Below are positions 42,401 through 50,103 of a stretch of 64,000 nucleotides of DNA, piece after piece (positions within the stretch are counted from its first letter, which is position 1; the number at the start of each line of letters is the position of its first letter). Made by a program: the position numbers and the translations under genes. Source of the stretch: Pachyseris speciosa (Eukaryota > Cnidaria > Anthozoa > Scleractinia > Pachyseridae); assembly GCA_016490735.1 (NCBI GenBank), contig JAEMWC010001373.1, positions 106,001 to 170,000 on the forward strand. Reading direction: 5' to 3'. The notes beneath the pieces were generated by a model that was not told where the DNA came from, did not search any database, and saw only the letters and a list, made by a program, of their open reading frames with translations.

Positions 42401-43062
42401 ATTTAGATTTGAATGGTTTTGATGTGAAAGAAAATGAAAATTGGTTGTTTGGTGGAGACAATGGTGAATTGACAATGCTGAATAATATTAATATGAACAC
42501 TTATCTGATAAAAGAGGCCAAACTTGGTGGTGATTTAAATCTGAATGGCTATAGAATTCATAACGGTGCTTTGAATCTATTTCGTTCAAGCGTTACAGGT
42601 GTAATTATGGAAACGGCTTTCGATTTGGGTGGATTTGCTCTTTACAGGCCGAAATTGGGAGGTGATCTAAATTTGAATGGGAATGGAATAATCGGTCAAA
42701 TACAATATTTAAATTGCTCTGTCAAAGCCAAACGAGGACATAATAAGAATGCTTTAAAGCCTGTATTGATAAATGGCGCTGATTTTTTAGTCATTCATAA
42801 CAATAACTTTCATATTAAGAATATGTATGTAATACAAGGAACAAAACCCGGAATATTCTACTTCAAGACAAAAGCTGAAGGTGGTGGAAATTTACCATTA
42901 CCAGCAACAATTTTTGAATACAGACATGGTGCTTCGGGTAGAAACATCACAACGGTTGACGTCAATAAATCATTATCGAGAGGCTATTTTATAATTGACT
43001 ATTCACATCCTAATAGTGGAGAATTTGATACAGCATTCACACTTGAAGTGGTCATGAATTAA
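39490..43062 (+). CDS. giant collagen-like and phage-type repeat fibre protein
   Basis: 1190 residues, uninterrupted. Residues about 18-57 are Gly-X-Y collagen repeats (GERGPAGPVGPKGEKGD...). Then follow tail-fibre-type repeats of the form DGSxxMxGDLxMxxNKxTNxxxPxxxxDAxxKxYVD (for example around residues 335-375, 380-420 and 690-730), as in bacteriophage and giant-virus fibres. Three related globular modules of about 200 residues, each beginning with an NPFxFLLxDI-type block (about residues 105, 435 and 790), alternate with them. The C terminus has LGGDLNLNG repeats and a beta-rich tip. No signal peptide. Probably a trimeric fibre on the penton, binding host cells; function inferred. The TCTAA box is 12 bases upstream. 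Confidence 0.8.
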   Translation: MGVFNAQINQDKTETGTGERGPAGPVGPKGEKGDRGPKGNTGAIGPQGATGAVGPKGDGFRLTQDGNYDIENKRLTDVGDPVNHYDSANLGYVNDAVLSIEGTRVNPFKFLLEDVSKTTILRNANNLRLEDYDKSPYNFNKKALSFVIPSAGLTTVLRFDLTQLEVSKYTLVVEFYTDGSPNNATVDDDNLSSNLIERKDSIKRAFPKTHLVDGYLKRIFFLEKTSHGSTSMELLLISPYLQNNKKHYVIVYGVYGFSNIILSHIHDPFFELEEGRIVFNRELKMSFRRIVNVGRPILPQDCATRKYVDDAAIYLTNNKANIAYVNSNFVKKDGSVAMTSDLNLGGNKLTNVAAPTANNDTATKGYVDTEIAGITGIDVSPFLKKDGSVAMTGDLDMGDNKITNVETPNSDKDSANKKYVDDLVFSASGTQRNPFAFLLKDISKSSAVSGATNLQIENFDRSPYHINKSSLSFFIKRRGNFTSKIRFNVTSLRNGQYTFVTEFFSPSDPRQATIGLDLRTLNIRDAGLSFQKAFTRTPHVDGYIKILFQIEKTGGGQALIEVLLSSTAPASNTKTHIIVYGAYGYHTNLSYFLHDPAYEIENGHVVFGSNIDMKLNKILNLQDNPSNPQDAVNKKYVDNKTADFLNINTGGVIYAPVSMNRNDLFGIPDNPRFGYSAVNRNYVNNNFLKLDGSIPMAGDLNMAGNKLTNLADVVNETDAVNFRVLNRASQTIRANTLLLNGTNAMAADMKLGGHKIIDLKEGTNKTDAVNLDQLEKSHISSASHPKNAFKYLMNDIDEVSTEYGLKVNGYVNLPRSPHLISKKVIDIDLNKEANHIYRARIGFNMYTIKDGKYTFILEWLFPDYEGMNLSSVTFSATGGITIHKTVGRKFDNRNEDHSRYLLWIEKPSASSPPEYLYCTIHINANPTYPNKYKVHCVAYGIDFEAVDVPSSVYDFSEPFKIVNEEIQLQTDLDLNGFDVKENENWLFGGDNGELTMLNNINMNTYLIKEAKLGGDLNLNGYRIHNGALNLFRSSVTGVIMETAFDLGGFALYRPKLGGDLNLNGNGIIGQIQYLNCSVKAKRGHNKNALKPVLINGADFLVIHNNNFHIKNMYVIQGTKPGIFYFKTKAEGGGNLPLPATIFEYRHGASGRNITTVDVNKSLSRGYFIIDYSHPNSGEFDTAFTLEVVMN

Positions 43063-43067
43063 TCTAA
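43063..43067 (+). promoter_or_regulatory. TCTAA box, second fibre gene
   Basis: AATCTAAAT directly after the first fibre's stop; box ends 12 bases before the ATG at 43080. Confidence 0.6.
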
Positions 43068-43079
43068 ATTAATATTATA

Positions 43080-44063
43080 ATGGGTGTATTCAATCATTCA
43101 CTAAATCAAGACAATAAAGGTGATAAAGGTGATAAAGGAATTGGTTTTACATTAACACAAGATGGTCACTATGATCTTGGAAACAAACATTTGACTAATG
43201 TAAAAGCAGGCAATGATTCTGATCATGTTGTAATCAAATCACAAGTTTCAGATATTGTTAGAGATAGTTTTTTAGATTTGTGGGTTTCTGAATTTATCAG
43301 ATTATACTCAAAATGTACTTATCAAATCGACAGAGCGAATAATAATTTTTTAGATATGAATGCAGACAGAAAAGTTGAAACATTGTACGATCTCTCGAAT
43401 GAAGAAAATAATGCAACACAATCAACTTTAAACATAAGACCCACTGTTTGTACCAAAGCTAATAAATATAATGGTCGTTATTATTTAGACTTTAATGGAT
43501 CACAGAGAATGATAAGTCAAATCAATTTAAATAATAATGCTGTTAATATCTTCATTGTTTATAAATTAAATTCAAATACAGGTGGAAGTCCATGGAAAAA
43601 TGGTCTTTTTGGTCATGATAATAGAGGTTATGATAAGTTTGTCAGCTATTACAATGGTTCAAATTTAGTTATAAGTGGTGTTGATCAATCAAATTGTGTA
43701 TATTTTGGTCCAGCAGCATCTATACAGAACTTCAGAAAGATATCTGATTATTCCTCAAATGATTTGGGTCAAATAAATGTTTGGCACTGCTTGTCTGTTC
43801 ACTGGGATAATTTATCTTCTCCAAAAACAAACACAAGTAAAATCTATTGGAATAAAAAACATATTGGAAGTTTTACAGCGGCTAACAGAAGTGGTAGTCG
43901 GCAAATGACTTTTGGTGATTTGGATCCTAGCTCCATCGCACCTCTTGACGGTAGTGTTATTTTTTTCTGTGTGTACTTGGATTCTATATTAGACGAAAAA
44001 ACAATTTCAGATCATCATCAAATTTTAATCCAACGATATAATATAAATGAACAAAATAATTAG
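43080..44063 (+). CDS. short collagen-like fibre with lectin-like domain
   Basis: 327 residues. The N terminus MGVFNHSLNQD and the block GFTLTQDGHYDLGNKHLTNV are clearly related to the first fibre (MGVFNAQINQD, GFRLTQDGNYDIENKRLTDV), with a collagen stretch reduced to a few GDK triplets. From about residue 100 on, a beta-rich region (YYLDFNGSQRMISQI, NIFIVYKLNS, WHCLSVHWDN, IYWNKKHIGSF) resembles a concanavalin/laminin-G-like jelly roll. The shared N terminus is probably the particle anchor and the different tip a second binding specificity; inference. Its end overlaps the next ORF by 17 bases. Confidence 0.7.
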   Translation: MGVFNHSLNQDNKGDKGDKGIGFTLTQDGHYDLGNKHLTNVKAGNDSDHVVIKSQVSDIVRDSFLDLWVSEFIRLYSKCTYQIDRANNNFLDMNADRKVETLYDLSNEENNATQSTLNIRPTVCTKANKYNGRYYLDFNGSQRMISQINLNNNAVNIFIVYKLNSNTGGSPWKNGLFGHDNRGYDKFVSYYNGSNLVISGVDQSNCVYFGPAASIQNFRKISDYSSNDLGQINVWHCLSVHWDNLSSPKTNTSKIYWNKKHIGSFTAANRSGSRQMTFGDLDPSSIAPLDGSVIFFCVYLDSILDEKTISDHHQILIQRYNINEQNN

Positions 44064-44466
44064 ATATGTGAGATGGTTTACTCGAGATGCTGAACGAAAA
44101 AACCCTGGTGTTGACAAGAGGATTTTGAAATCAGCTTTGGTTTACCAGTATTTGCATCACAAACATTTTAACAAATATATTGAAGTGAGAGACATTATCC
44201 AGGAGCATATAGGCATTGGATTAATCGGTCCCGGTGAGGGCTGCTTAACACATTTTTTGGAGCATACTCTTGGTTGGATTGATACATTACAGACACATGG
44301 TATATTACACGATGCCTTCGGTAGGTTTTATGTCAAACATGCACTTGATAGAGGATATTCTTATGCTCTACCGTCTTTCTTGACGACTAAAATTAGTAAG
44401 TTATCACCTCTAAGTGGGCAATTGTCTGGTTTGTGGTACTGTGTGTTGAACAGAATCGTTATATAA
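44047..44466 (+). CDS. Polinton protein of unknown function, GPGEGC motif
   Basis: 139 residues. A basic N terminus (MNKIIRYVRWFTRDAERKN) precedes a conserved-looking core IGPGEGCLTHFLEH and THGILHDAFGRFYVKH. The Gly-Pro-Gly-x-Gly-Cys and His-Asp pair faintly recall a phospholipase A2 loop and catalytic pair, but spacing and cysteines do not match a known family well, so I give no function. Translationally coupled to the fibre gene by a short overlap. Confidence 0.55.
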   Translation: MNKIIRYVRWFTRDAERKNPGVDKRILKSALVYQYLHHKHFNKYIEVRDIIQEHIGIGLIGPGEGCLTHFLEHTLGWIDTLQTHGILHDAFGRFYVKHALDRGYSYALPSFLTTKISKLSPLSGQLSGLWYCVLNRIVI

Positions 44467-44475
44467 GCATATTGT

Positions 44476-44961
44476 ATGAAAGAGCGAAAAAGCATATTCA
44501 GCTGGAACCATATTTCAGGTGAATTAACAGAAGATCAGGTAAATGAATTAAAAGCCTATTACCATACATATCACAGAAAGTGTTGGGCTCATAAACAGGC
44601 TGTTAAACGGTTCAAAAAATGGAAATTACTGGGGAATTCCTTGTCCATCATCTTTGCAACTGGGGGTCTCGCCACAAGTGTGGCAACAGGTGGTGTTAGT
44701 TTGGTAGCCATCAGTACAGCAGCACTTTTGATACAAGGGTGGATGAAGCATAAAAACCTAGATTTGAAAATCCAGAATTGCACATATGCTTATCAAAGCT
44801 ATCAACATCTACTCAATTCAATAAAAGACAAGTTGAGAAGTGGTGATTTTGATGCTTCAAGTATACAAATCTCAATGAAGAATATCGATGATTATGTGAC
44901 TGATAATAGTCCAATTATTGATAAGTACCTACTGAAATATGATGAAAAATTCACTGCTTGA
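44476..44961 (+). CDS. Polinton membrane protein
   Basis: 161 residues. One long hydrophobic region (residues about 52-88: LGNSLSIIFATGGLATSV followed by a second apolar stretch) can form a glycine/alanine-rich hairpin of two membrane segments. It is flanked by a basic, aromatic N-terminal helix (YHTYHRKCWAHKQAVKRF) and a helical C terminus. Last gene of the (+) block; its stop overlaps the end of the convergent gene at 44951. Possibly an envelope, entry or egress protein; unknown. Confidence 0.6.
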   Translation: MKERKSIFSWNHISGELTEDQVNELKAYYHTYHRKCWAHKQAVKRFKKWKLLGNSLSIIFATGGLATSVATGGVSLVAISTAALLIQGWMKHKNLDLKIQNCTYAYQSYQHLLNSIKDKLRSGDFDASSIQISMKNIDDYVTDNSPIIDKYLLKYDEKFTA

Positions 44962-45514
44962 TAATACGAATAATCTTATCAAATCTCAACAATAGAATCT
45001 CAACCCAATATTGATCATAAAATTTTAATGTCTTCTTTGATCTTGTAACTATTATTTCATCAAATGGTAGATCAAGCATTAAAAATATTTGCTTAAGCAT
45101 AAATTTCGTACTTATCATCCTTTTACGATTCTTATTCACCAAAGGAAGGATAGTGTCTATCTCTTGGAATATTTTCAATATTTTGCCTTTATCTTTTACA
45201 GAAATTTGAAGTCCATTCTTACAACATATACCATTTATCACATTTTCAATATGGTACTTCCGATGATATACAGATTTTCGCCGTATTTTATACATATTAT
45301 TATGAAAGTCAACGTACTCTTTACAATAATCATAACCATGAACTGAACCACAATTTAGACAAACATTTTCACCATCATCATTAAACACTTTCTGTTTATC
45401 ACAGCAAGGTGCTTTCACACTTTTAACAACTTTGACCAATAGCTGATCACAAAAAGGACATGTCAACTCCCCCATATTCTTCAATTCATTGTGGATTACT
45501 AAATTACAACTCAT
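44951..45514 (-). CDS. zinc-ribbon transcription-factor-like protein (TFIIB/VLTF3-like)
   Basis: 187 residues. The first about 70 hold paired cysteines: CPFCDQLL, CCDKQK and CLNCGSVHGYDYC, a zinc ribbon. YRRKSVYHRK-type basic sequence and a helical C-terminal half (IFQEIDTILPLVNKNRKRMI, MLDLPFDEIIVTRSKKTLKFYDQYW) follow, similar in layout to poxvirus-type late transcription factor 3 and TFIIB-like proteins. It is next to the right TIR, and its ATG has the same TATAATATAG leader as the polymerase gene. It is a candidate regulator of the TCTAA promoters; that link is inference. Confidence 0.55.
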   Translation of the reverse strand: MSCNLVIHNELKNMGELTCPFCDQLLVKVVKSVKAPCCDKQKVFNDDGENVCLNCGSVHGYDYCKEYVDFHNNMYKIRRKSVYHRKYHIENVINGICCKNGLQISVKDKGKILKIFQEIDTILPLVNKNRKRMISTKFMLKQIFLMLDLPFDEIIVTRSKKTLKFYDQYWVEILLLRFDKIIRIIKQ

Positions 45515-45527
45515 CTATATTATATGA
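45515..45527 (-). promoter_or_regulatory. TATA-type promoter shared with the polymerase gene
   Basis: TATAATATAG immediately before the ATG at 45514, identical to the box at 31051-31063. Confidence 0.5.
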
Positions 45528-45557
45528 GATATTATTTCTTTATGCAGCTAACACATG

Positions 45558-45882
45558 ATAGGCGATGACTCATTCCCTGTTTTCCGAGAATGTCACGCTT
45601 GGTGGTTTTCCGAGAATGTCACGCATTTTATGAAGTGTGCTGACCTTGGTTCCATCAGATTGAACAACTATAGATTCCATCAAATTAAATAACTATATAT
45701 TCCATCAAATTAAATAACTATATATTCCATCAAATTAAATAACTATATATTCCATCAAATTAAATAACTATATATTACATCAAATTAAATAACTATATAT
45801 TCCAGAATACGAGATCAGAAGGCAGTAGTAGTTTGGGGAAAACGAGATTAAATGATTTCGTACCCCCAAACACTATACTACT
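45558..45882. repeat. Polinton right TIR
   Basis: Inverted copy of 26740-27064, also 325 bases, with the 25-base tandem units at about 45655-45805. Confidence 0.95.
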
Positions 45883-45888
45883 TGTGAC

Positions 45889-47560
45889 CTCTCATCAGTT
45901 GTCTCATGTTGTGGTCATGTGATACATCTTGTAAAGTTGCTCGAGCACGACGAACTTTTTCTATGAGATCAGCTTTCTTTTCATTTGACCTATAGATTAT
46001 GTTCAAGTCGTCAAGGACTTCTTTTAATAAACGAACAGCCATATCTTCTGGCGGGCCCATTCTTTTCCTTTCAGCTTCTTGCTTTTTGAGAGTCTCCTCC
46101 CTTTGGAGCCGTTCCTCTTCAGCTTTTTCTAATTGCGGCAACATCGCCTCAAGGGCTTCGGCATTAACTTCTAAAGGGCAATCTCTTCTTTCCGATGAAT
46201 CATAAAATGTCACTAAGTGTGTATTGCACTCACTCCACATAACTTCAGTAGTTACAGACAAAAGCCATTTTCCGTTGTCCTTTTTCGAGTGCGAAAGAAC
46301 TTTGAAACACACCGAAACTTTGTCCCTTATATTTTTTTCTTTTTTCCATTCAAATACAGGCACTGCAGACTTTGCAGACGTCTTACGCAACAAGCGTAAG
46401 ACCTGACCGCACTTTACGCCGATACCTGGTACCCAAAAAGCTGAAATGTCATTTAAATAATGTCCATTTGTAGTCTTTTTCGGATTCACAATTGCTTCAA
46501 CTATCTCATAAAAATCATTTCTTGCCACAGCCATCCACCTGGCCATTCTTGATGTGGAGGGGTTATATACTTTTCCTTGTTGTAATGATAAGAAATTTGC
46601 TATACGGTAGAATTCCCCTTCATATTCAACATAGTTCGGGGGAGGGGGCTGCTCATTTGCTGTCCCGGAATTGTATGTGAATCTTCTAGCTGTTTTTGTA
46701 GCCGCTAACCCCTCTATTAATTCTTCATCTTCGTCCTGCATACATGTGTTAGACACGGATGCGATTACTCGGTCACTGAATATTTCCAGGTCATTGATGT
46801 TATCATGCAATTTGCACACGAAAGCATATCTTTGCCTTTCCAAATCGGATGCGAATTTTAGTCCAAGACATGACTCGTGGAACCAGCTCCCACATTCAGG
46901 AAAGTCACAACCAATCCAGTGTGTTGTCGTCGGTGGTTTGTAAGTAACATCGGCGTATTTACATGTACCGTCCTGAAAGAAATAGCAATGACTTGGATCA
47001 TCGTCGTCTTCTATGTTTTCACTTGTTTTCCTGGGCGTATGTGAAGCTTGCGCAGAAGACGCAGCAAGATCAGCGAGAGAATGTGAATAACACTGTTCAT
47101 TTGTTTCTACAGTAGAACACAGAAAATCGTTCTCTAAGTCAACTAGTTCATCGGCAGTGATGCATTCATTCTCCTCAGGCTCAAAGCTTATGTCCATTAA
47201 GGTCGTCTCCATTCCTGGGTTTATGTAAATAATTTCACCACTCTCACAGGTCCGGAGAACGTTACTTGAAGTAAGTAGAGGGAGCATACCAAGTGTCTCT
47301 ACCGTTTTGATAACTTCTTTTTTCGCTTCTTCAATACCGCTTAAGATTTCATCCTCGACCAAGGGAGGCCACGAAGCAGCTTCGTCACCCAAAATCTTTT
47401 TATTTCTCAGTTCTTCAAGTTTCACTATTCGTCCACAGATTTGTAGCAGGTCCAACATGCATAAGTTCGTTTTCCCACTGTAAAATCCACGACAAGTTGA
47501 AAAAAGCCTTTCGCAACTATCAGGCCCGAATGTCGCAAAATATATTTCACGCCGGTAGGG
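45889..47560 (-). pseudogene. hAT-like element ORF with PHD-like finger, cut by the Polinton
   Basis: A long (-) frame of about 560 codons. Near its start: GPDSCERLFSTCRGFYSGK and LDLLQICGRIVKLEEL, resembling the hAT C-terminal dimerisation region (ERLFS). Farther on, a PHD-like cluster (CDFPECGSWFHESC ... FVCKLH), a KVYNPSTSRMARWMAVARND segment and a charged coiled coil (LEKAEEERLQREETLKKQE). The first about 25 codons (47540-47623) are antisense Penelope sequence, so the real N terminus is lost. At the other end the frame runs into the Polinton, whose end supplies a stop at 45878-45880; it continues in phase at 26739. No catalytic transposase core is visible. Confidence 0.6.
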
Positions 47561-47599
47561 ATTGTGCGGCCTGTCACCCCTTGCGTTATCACACTCAAA

Positions 47600-47790
47600 A
47601 AATGGCACCTCATACAAAATCAACCGCTACCTCGCCAGATATTCAAACAACCACCTATCCTTTCATATAAGAAAGGGAGATCCTTGAAGGATCTACTCGT
47701 TCGAGCCAAAATATCAAAGGTACAAAATATATTTCACGCCGGTAGGGATTGTGCGGCCTGTCAACCCTTGCGTAGCCTGCATAACAGGAG
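47600..47790 (+). pseudogene. Penelope-like fragment (thumb/linker region)
   Basis: The frame reads PPILSYKKGRSLKDLLVRAKI followed by GRDCAACQP, which corresponds to the segment RGKSLKDILVRAKL...CLACQP of the larger Penelope copy near 51860-51960. A piece of about 50 bases (CGCCGGTAGGGATTGTGCGG) is present twice, at about 47550 and 47736. Fragment only. Confidence 0.65.
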
Positions 47791-47839
47791 CGCGAGGCGG
47801 CTCGCGCTCGGCTAAATAAGCGCCTGTTATGCAGGCTAC
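47773..47839. mobile_element. 67-bp mini-MITE sharing ends with the RecQ element
   Basis: Starts (G)TAGCCTGCATAACAGG, ends CCTGTTATGCAGGCTAC, and is flanked by CCCTTGC on both sides (a 7-base duplication). The same terminal GTAGCCTGC/GGCTAC is found on the 7.8-kb element at 48734-56529. Almost entirely hairpin. Confidence 0.7.
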
Positions 47840-47859
47840 CCCTTGCGTTATCACACAAA

Positions 47860-48416
47860 GAAACTGCTGAAAATAAACTGTCAATTACTATCTCTGGTCA
47901 TGCTTCTCCAGGTTTGGGCTATTAAGCTTTGTCGTGTTCAGTCCCGTCCCTCTCCCCTTGCAGAAAAAAAAAATATGCAATCGGATCTGACCAAAAAGAA
48001 CGCGGCTCAGGGGAAGTCAGTTCACAGCTGAACGAAATAATATTAACCATTTCTCAAAGTAAAAATTCCTATTATACGTTGAATATCAACAACACTTATA
48101 ACAAACCACTAGGTTGCTCAGTTTTTATTCAGTTTTATTAAACTATTTTGCCATACAGATTTACTTTAGAACTGTTTACACTTCTATAAATTGCTGTTCG
48201 AGCATCGGATTATTGGCTTGGAATTAATTTCGCAGCCGATTGAAAATTAGTTCAATTTCTGTCGATAACAATCGACATTCAGTTTAAAATCTTGTGATTA
48301 TCGACTTTTATCGACAAATTAAACTTGTCGATTGACAATTATCGACAAGTATCGAGTACTATCGACTTATCGACTACGTTTTCGATGATCGATTTCGATC
48401 GACATGTTACACCCTG
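47860..48416. other. right subterminal region of the hAT-like element
   Basis: No protein recognised. From about 48200 to the end it is dense in TCGATA/TTATCGAC motifs, mirroring 25710-25890. Confidence 0.6.
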
Positions 48417-48424
48417 GATTAACG

Positions 48425-48637
48425 TTGTTAATCTTATACTATTGTCGGAGCCTGTGGCGGCAAGCGACTAAAAGCGCCATAAAACGCAAAAAATTGGGAT
48501 TAAGAGGTGTAAAATTCGGTATTTTACGAAACATTTCTCCCGATCACTTCAATCAAGCCGAGGACAGCCGTTTCAAAATAGAGAGAATGTATGAGATCAA
48601 ATAGCGTGCGTGACGTCACGCAGTTCGGATTGTTTGA
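48425..48637 (-). repeat. right arm of the palindromic repeat
   Basis: Inverted partner of 25397-25685; starts directly after the hAT target duplication. Confidence 0.8.
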
Positions 48638-48854
48638 AATTAGGCAGACTCAATCTTTAAAAGACTAAGCATTATATGTTGAAACTTCGTAGTTGTAATC
48701 GTAGATCAGGAATGCGTTCGAGTATCCATTGCTGTAGCCTGCGTGACCAGACGCCTTTTTCGGCTCTTGTTTCACACGCCGAGAAAAGAGCATCTGCGAT
48801 CTGGAGAACGATTTCCGTGACGTCAGTCCTTTTGTTTTTTCTTAACCAATAAAA

Positions 48855-50023
48855 TTGAGTGATAAAATGGTGCGATCGATTACATTCGAGTTACACTCGC
48901 GAACTCGCGAGCTACTGTCTTCGATCTTAGCAGTGGCATGTGTCATGAGTGGGGAAACGCCGAAAAAGGTTAACTTGTCTGAAGACTGTTGTTATCTGTG
49001 TAAAGTAAAAATTTCCAGTTTAAAGGAGAAGATAAAGATCTTTGGGAAAAGTGAATTGGACATAAGCGCTTTAATTCTTAGCTCAGTTGGAATCGATTTG
49101 TCTGTTTACGTCGGTAGCAAGAACCTCGCTATATGCCGCTTATGTTATAATACTCCGAATGGATACAAGAAGGCCTTGAAAAAAGTGGATGAAATCGTCG
49201 ATGGAATTCAAACAAAATTTAAAACTGATGGTCTACTCCGTATAAAAAGACTCGCTAAAGGTTCAGAACCGCTGGAGGCGAAGAAAAGTTTAACCTTTGG
49301 CTCCAGTGCACAGTGCAAACATTCGCGAGAATCAATGTCACCAGCTACGTTTACCCCAAGATCTGGAGTTAGTGTTGCTGCTTTTACGAGGCTTTCTCCT
49401 GTTTTTGGATTTAGTGCTCTCAGTCCAATCGCCCCATTCTCTATTTTTCCAGCAGCAGCAAGTTTAAGTGGAGTTTCATCAGGAATTACTGGTAGACCAT
49501 TGACGTCGACACCAAAGGCATCGCTCGACTCAAAAACAGAAAGATCGATCACGGAAACTTAGGTACATCTTTCCGTTGAATATCTTAGCAAAACTGTACG
49601 AAAGGCTTAAAGATGACTTTGCATTTCTTGGAAAGCCAATTGTTTCTGGTTCCGAGCAGCGAATTGCAAAAGCCGTGCTTAAGAACACCACGCTAAAGAA
49701 TATTGTTGTTGACAGAGTACTACAGCTTATGACCGTGCAACTAAATGGCCTTTGTTGTAGAAAGCAACCTTCCATGTTAAGAAAAAACACAAAGGAGGAG
49801 ATTGTAAACTTCGATTTAGAGAAAGTGTGTCTTGAATGGAAAGAAAGAGCACCTATTTCTATGCTTTTTTAATGACTTGTGCATCGACTCGTAAGGAAAA
49901 ATCTCCAGAATGGTTTCCAAGTATAGCAGTCGCGGGGTCGGTCCTTTTAAAACAGAGAAACTCACACATGAATGGCTGTGCAACGGTCCTTGAAATTCTC
50001 ATCAAATCAAAATCTTTGGAAGT
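48855..50023 (+). pseudogene. zinc-finger protein of the RecQ element, N-terminal part
   Basis: The first frame (48855-49562) has a ZAD-like Cys arrangement: CCYLCKVKI ... ICRLCYNTPNGYKKA within about 120 residues, then a serine/proline-rich region. Coding continues after two one-base shifts (about 49560 and 49860) with LNILAKLYERLKDDF, LQLMTVQLNGLCC and AVAGSVLLKQRN, ending at a good splice donor (GAA|GTAAGA, about 50022). This order resembles the upstream part of large TE-encoded proteins in cnidarians and fungi with a DUF6589-type domain (recollection, uncertain). Everything after the donor is missing, replaced by the Penelope insertion. Probably the transposase gene of the element. Confidence 0.5.
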
Positions 50024-50048
50024 AAGATAAGTTTACATTTACCAGGGG

Positions 50049-50100
50049 TACTTATATCACGCTTATATCACGCTTATATCATGCTTATATCTTATATCAC
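50049..50100. repeat. short minisatellite
   Basis: Tandem CGCTTATATCA-type units (about four) at the left edge of the Penelope insertion. Confidence 0.8.
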
Positions 50101-50103
50101 AAA

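Larger units (their letters stand above)
26740..45882. mobile_element. Polinton/Maverick (adintovirus-like) element, 19.1 kb, both ends present
   Basis: The element starts AGTAGTATAG and ends CTATACTACT, with TGTGAC duplicated on both sides (26734-26739 and 45883-45888): AG/CT ends plus a 6-base duplication, exactly as known for Polintons. TIRs are 325 bp each. Content: protein-primed PolB, chromodomain integrase, adenain-type protease, packaging ATPase, major and minor capsid proteins, plus fibre, BRO, PLA2-like, membrane and zinc-ribbon genes. Genes from 27241 to 38717 are on (-), the ATPase-fibre block from 38748 to 44961 on (+), and one terminal gene on (-). Several (-) genes have single-base frameshifts; no (+) gene does. 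Confidence 0.95.
25694..48416. mobile_element. hAT-like DNA transposon, split by the Polinton
   Basis: Ends read CAGGGCGTAACATGTCGAT at the left and, on (-), CAGGGTGTAACATGTCGAT at the right. Both are flanked by GATTAACG (25686-25693 and 48417-48424), an 8-base target duplication. About 200 bases inside each end are dense in TCGATA/ATCGAT motifs, like the subterminal transposase-binding repeats of hAT elements. Subtracting the Polinton and its 6-base duplication leaves about 3.57 kb. The internal (-) frame has an ERLFS-containing hAT-C-like segment. hAT is favoured by the CAGGG ends and 8-base duplication; other 8-base superfamilies cannot be excluded. Confidence 0.75.

Noticed and set aside
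26740..45882. Free-living virus contamination in the assembly
   Set aside because: Exact 6-bp target duplication inside another transposon's ORF, on both sides, shows genomic integration.
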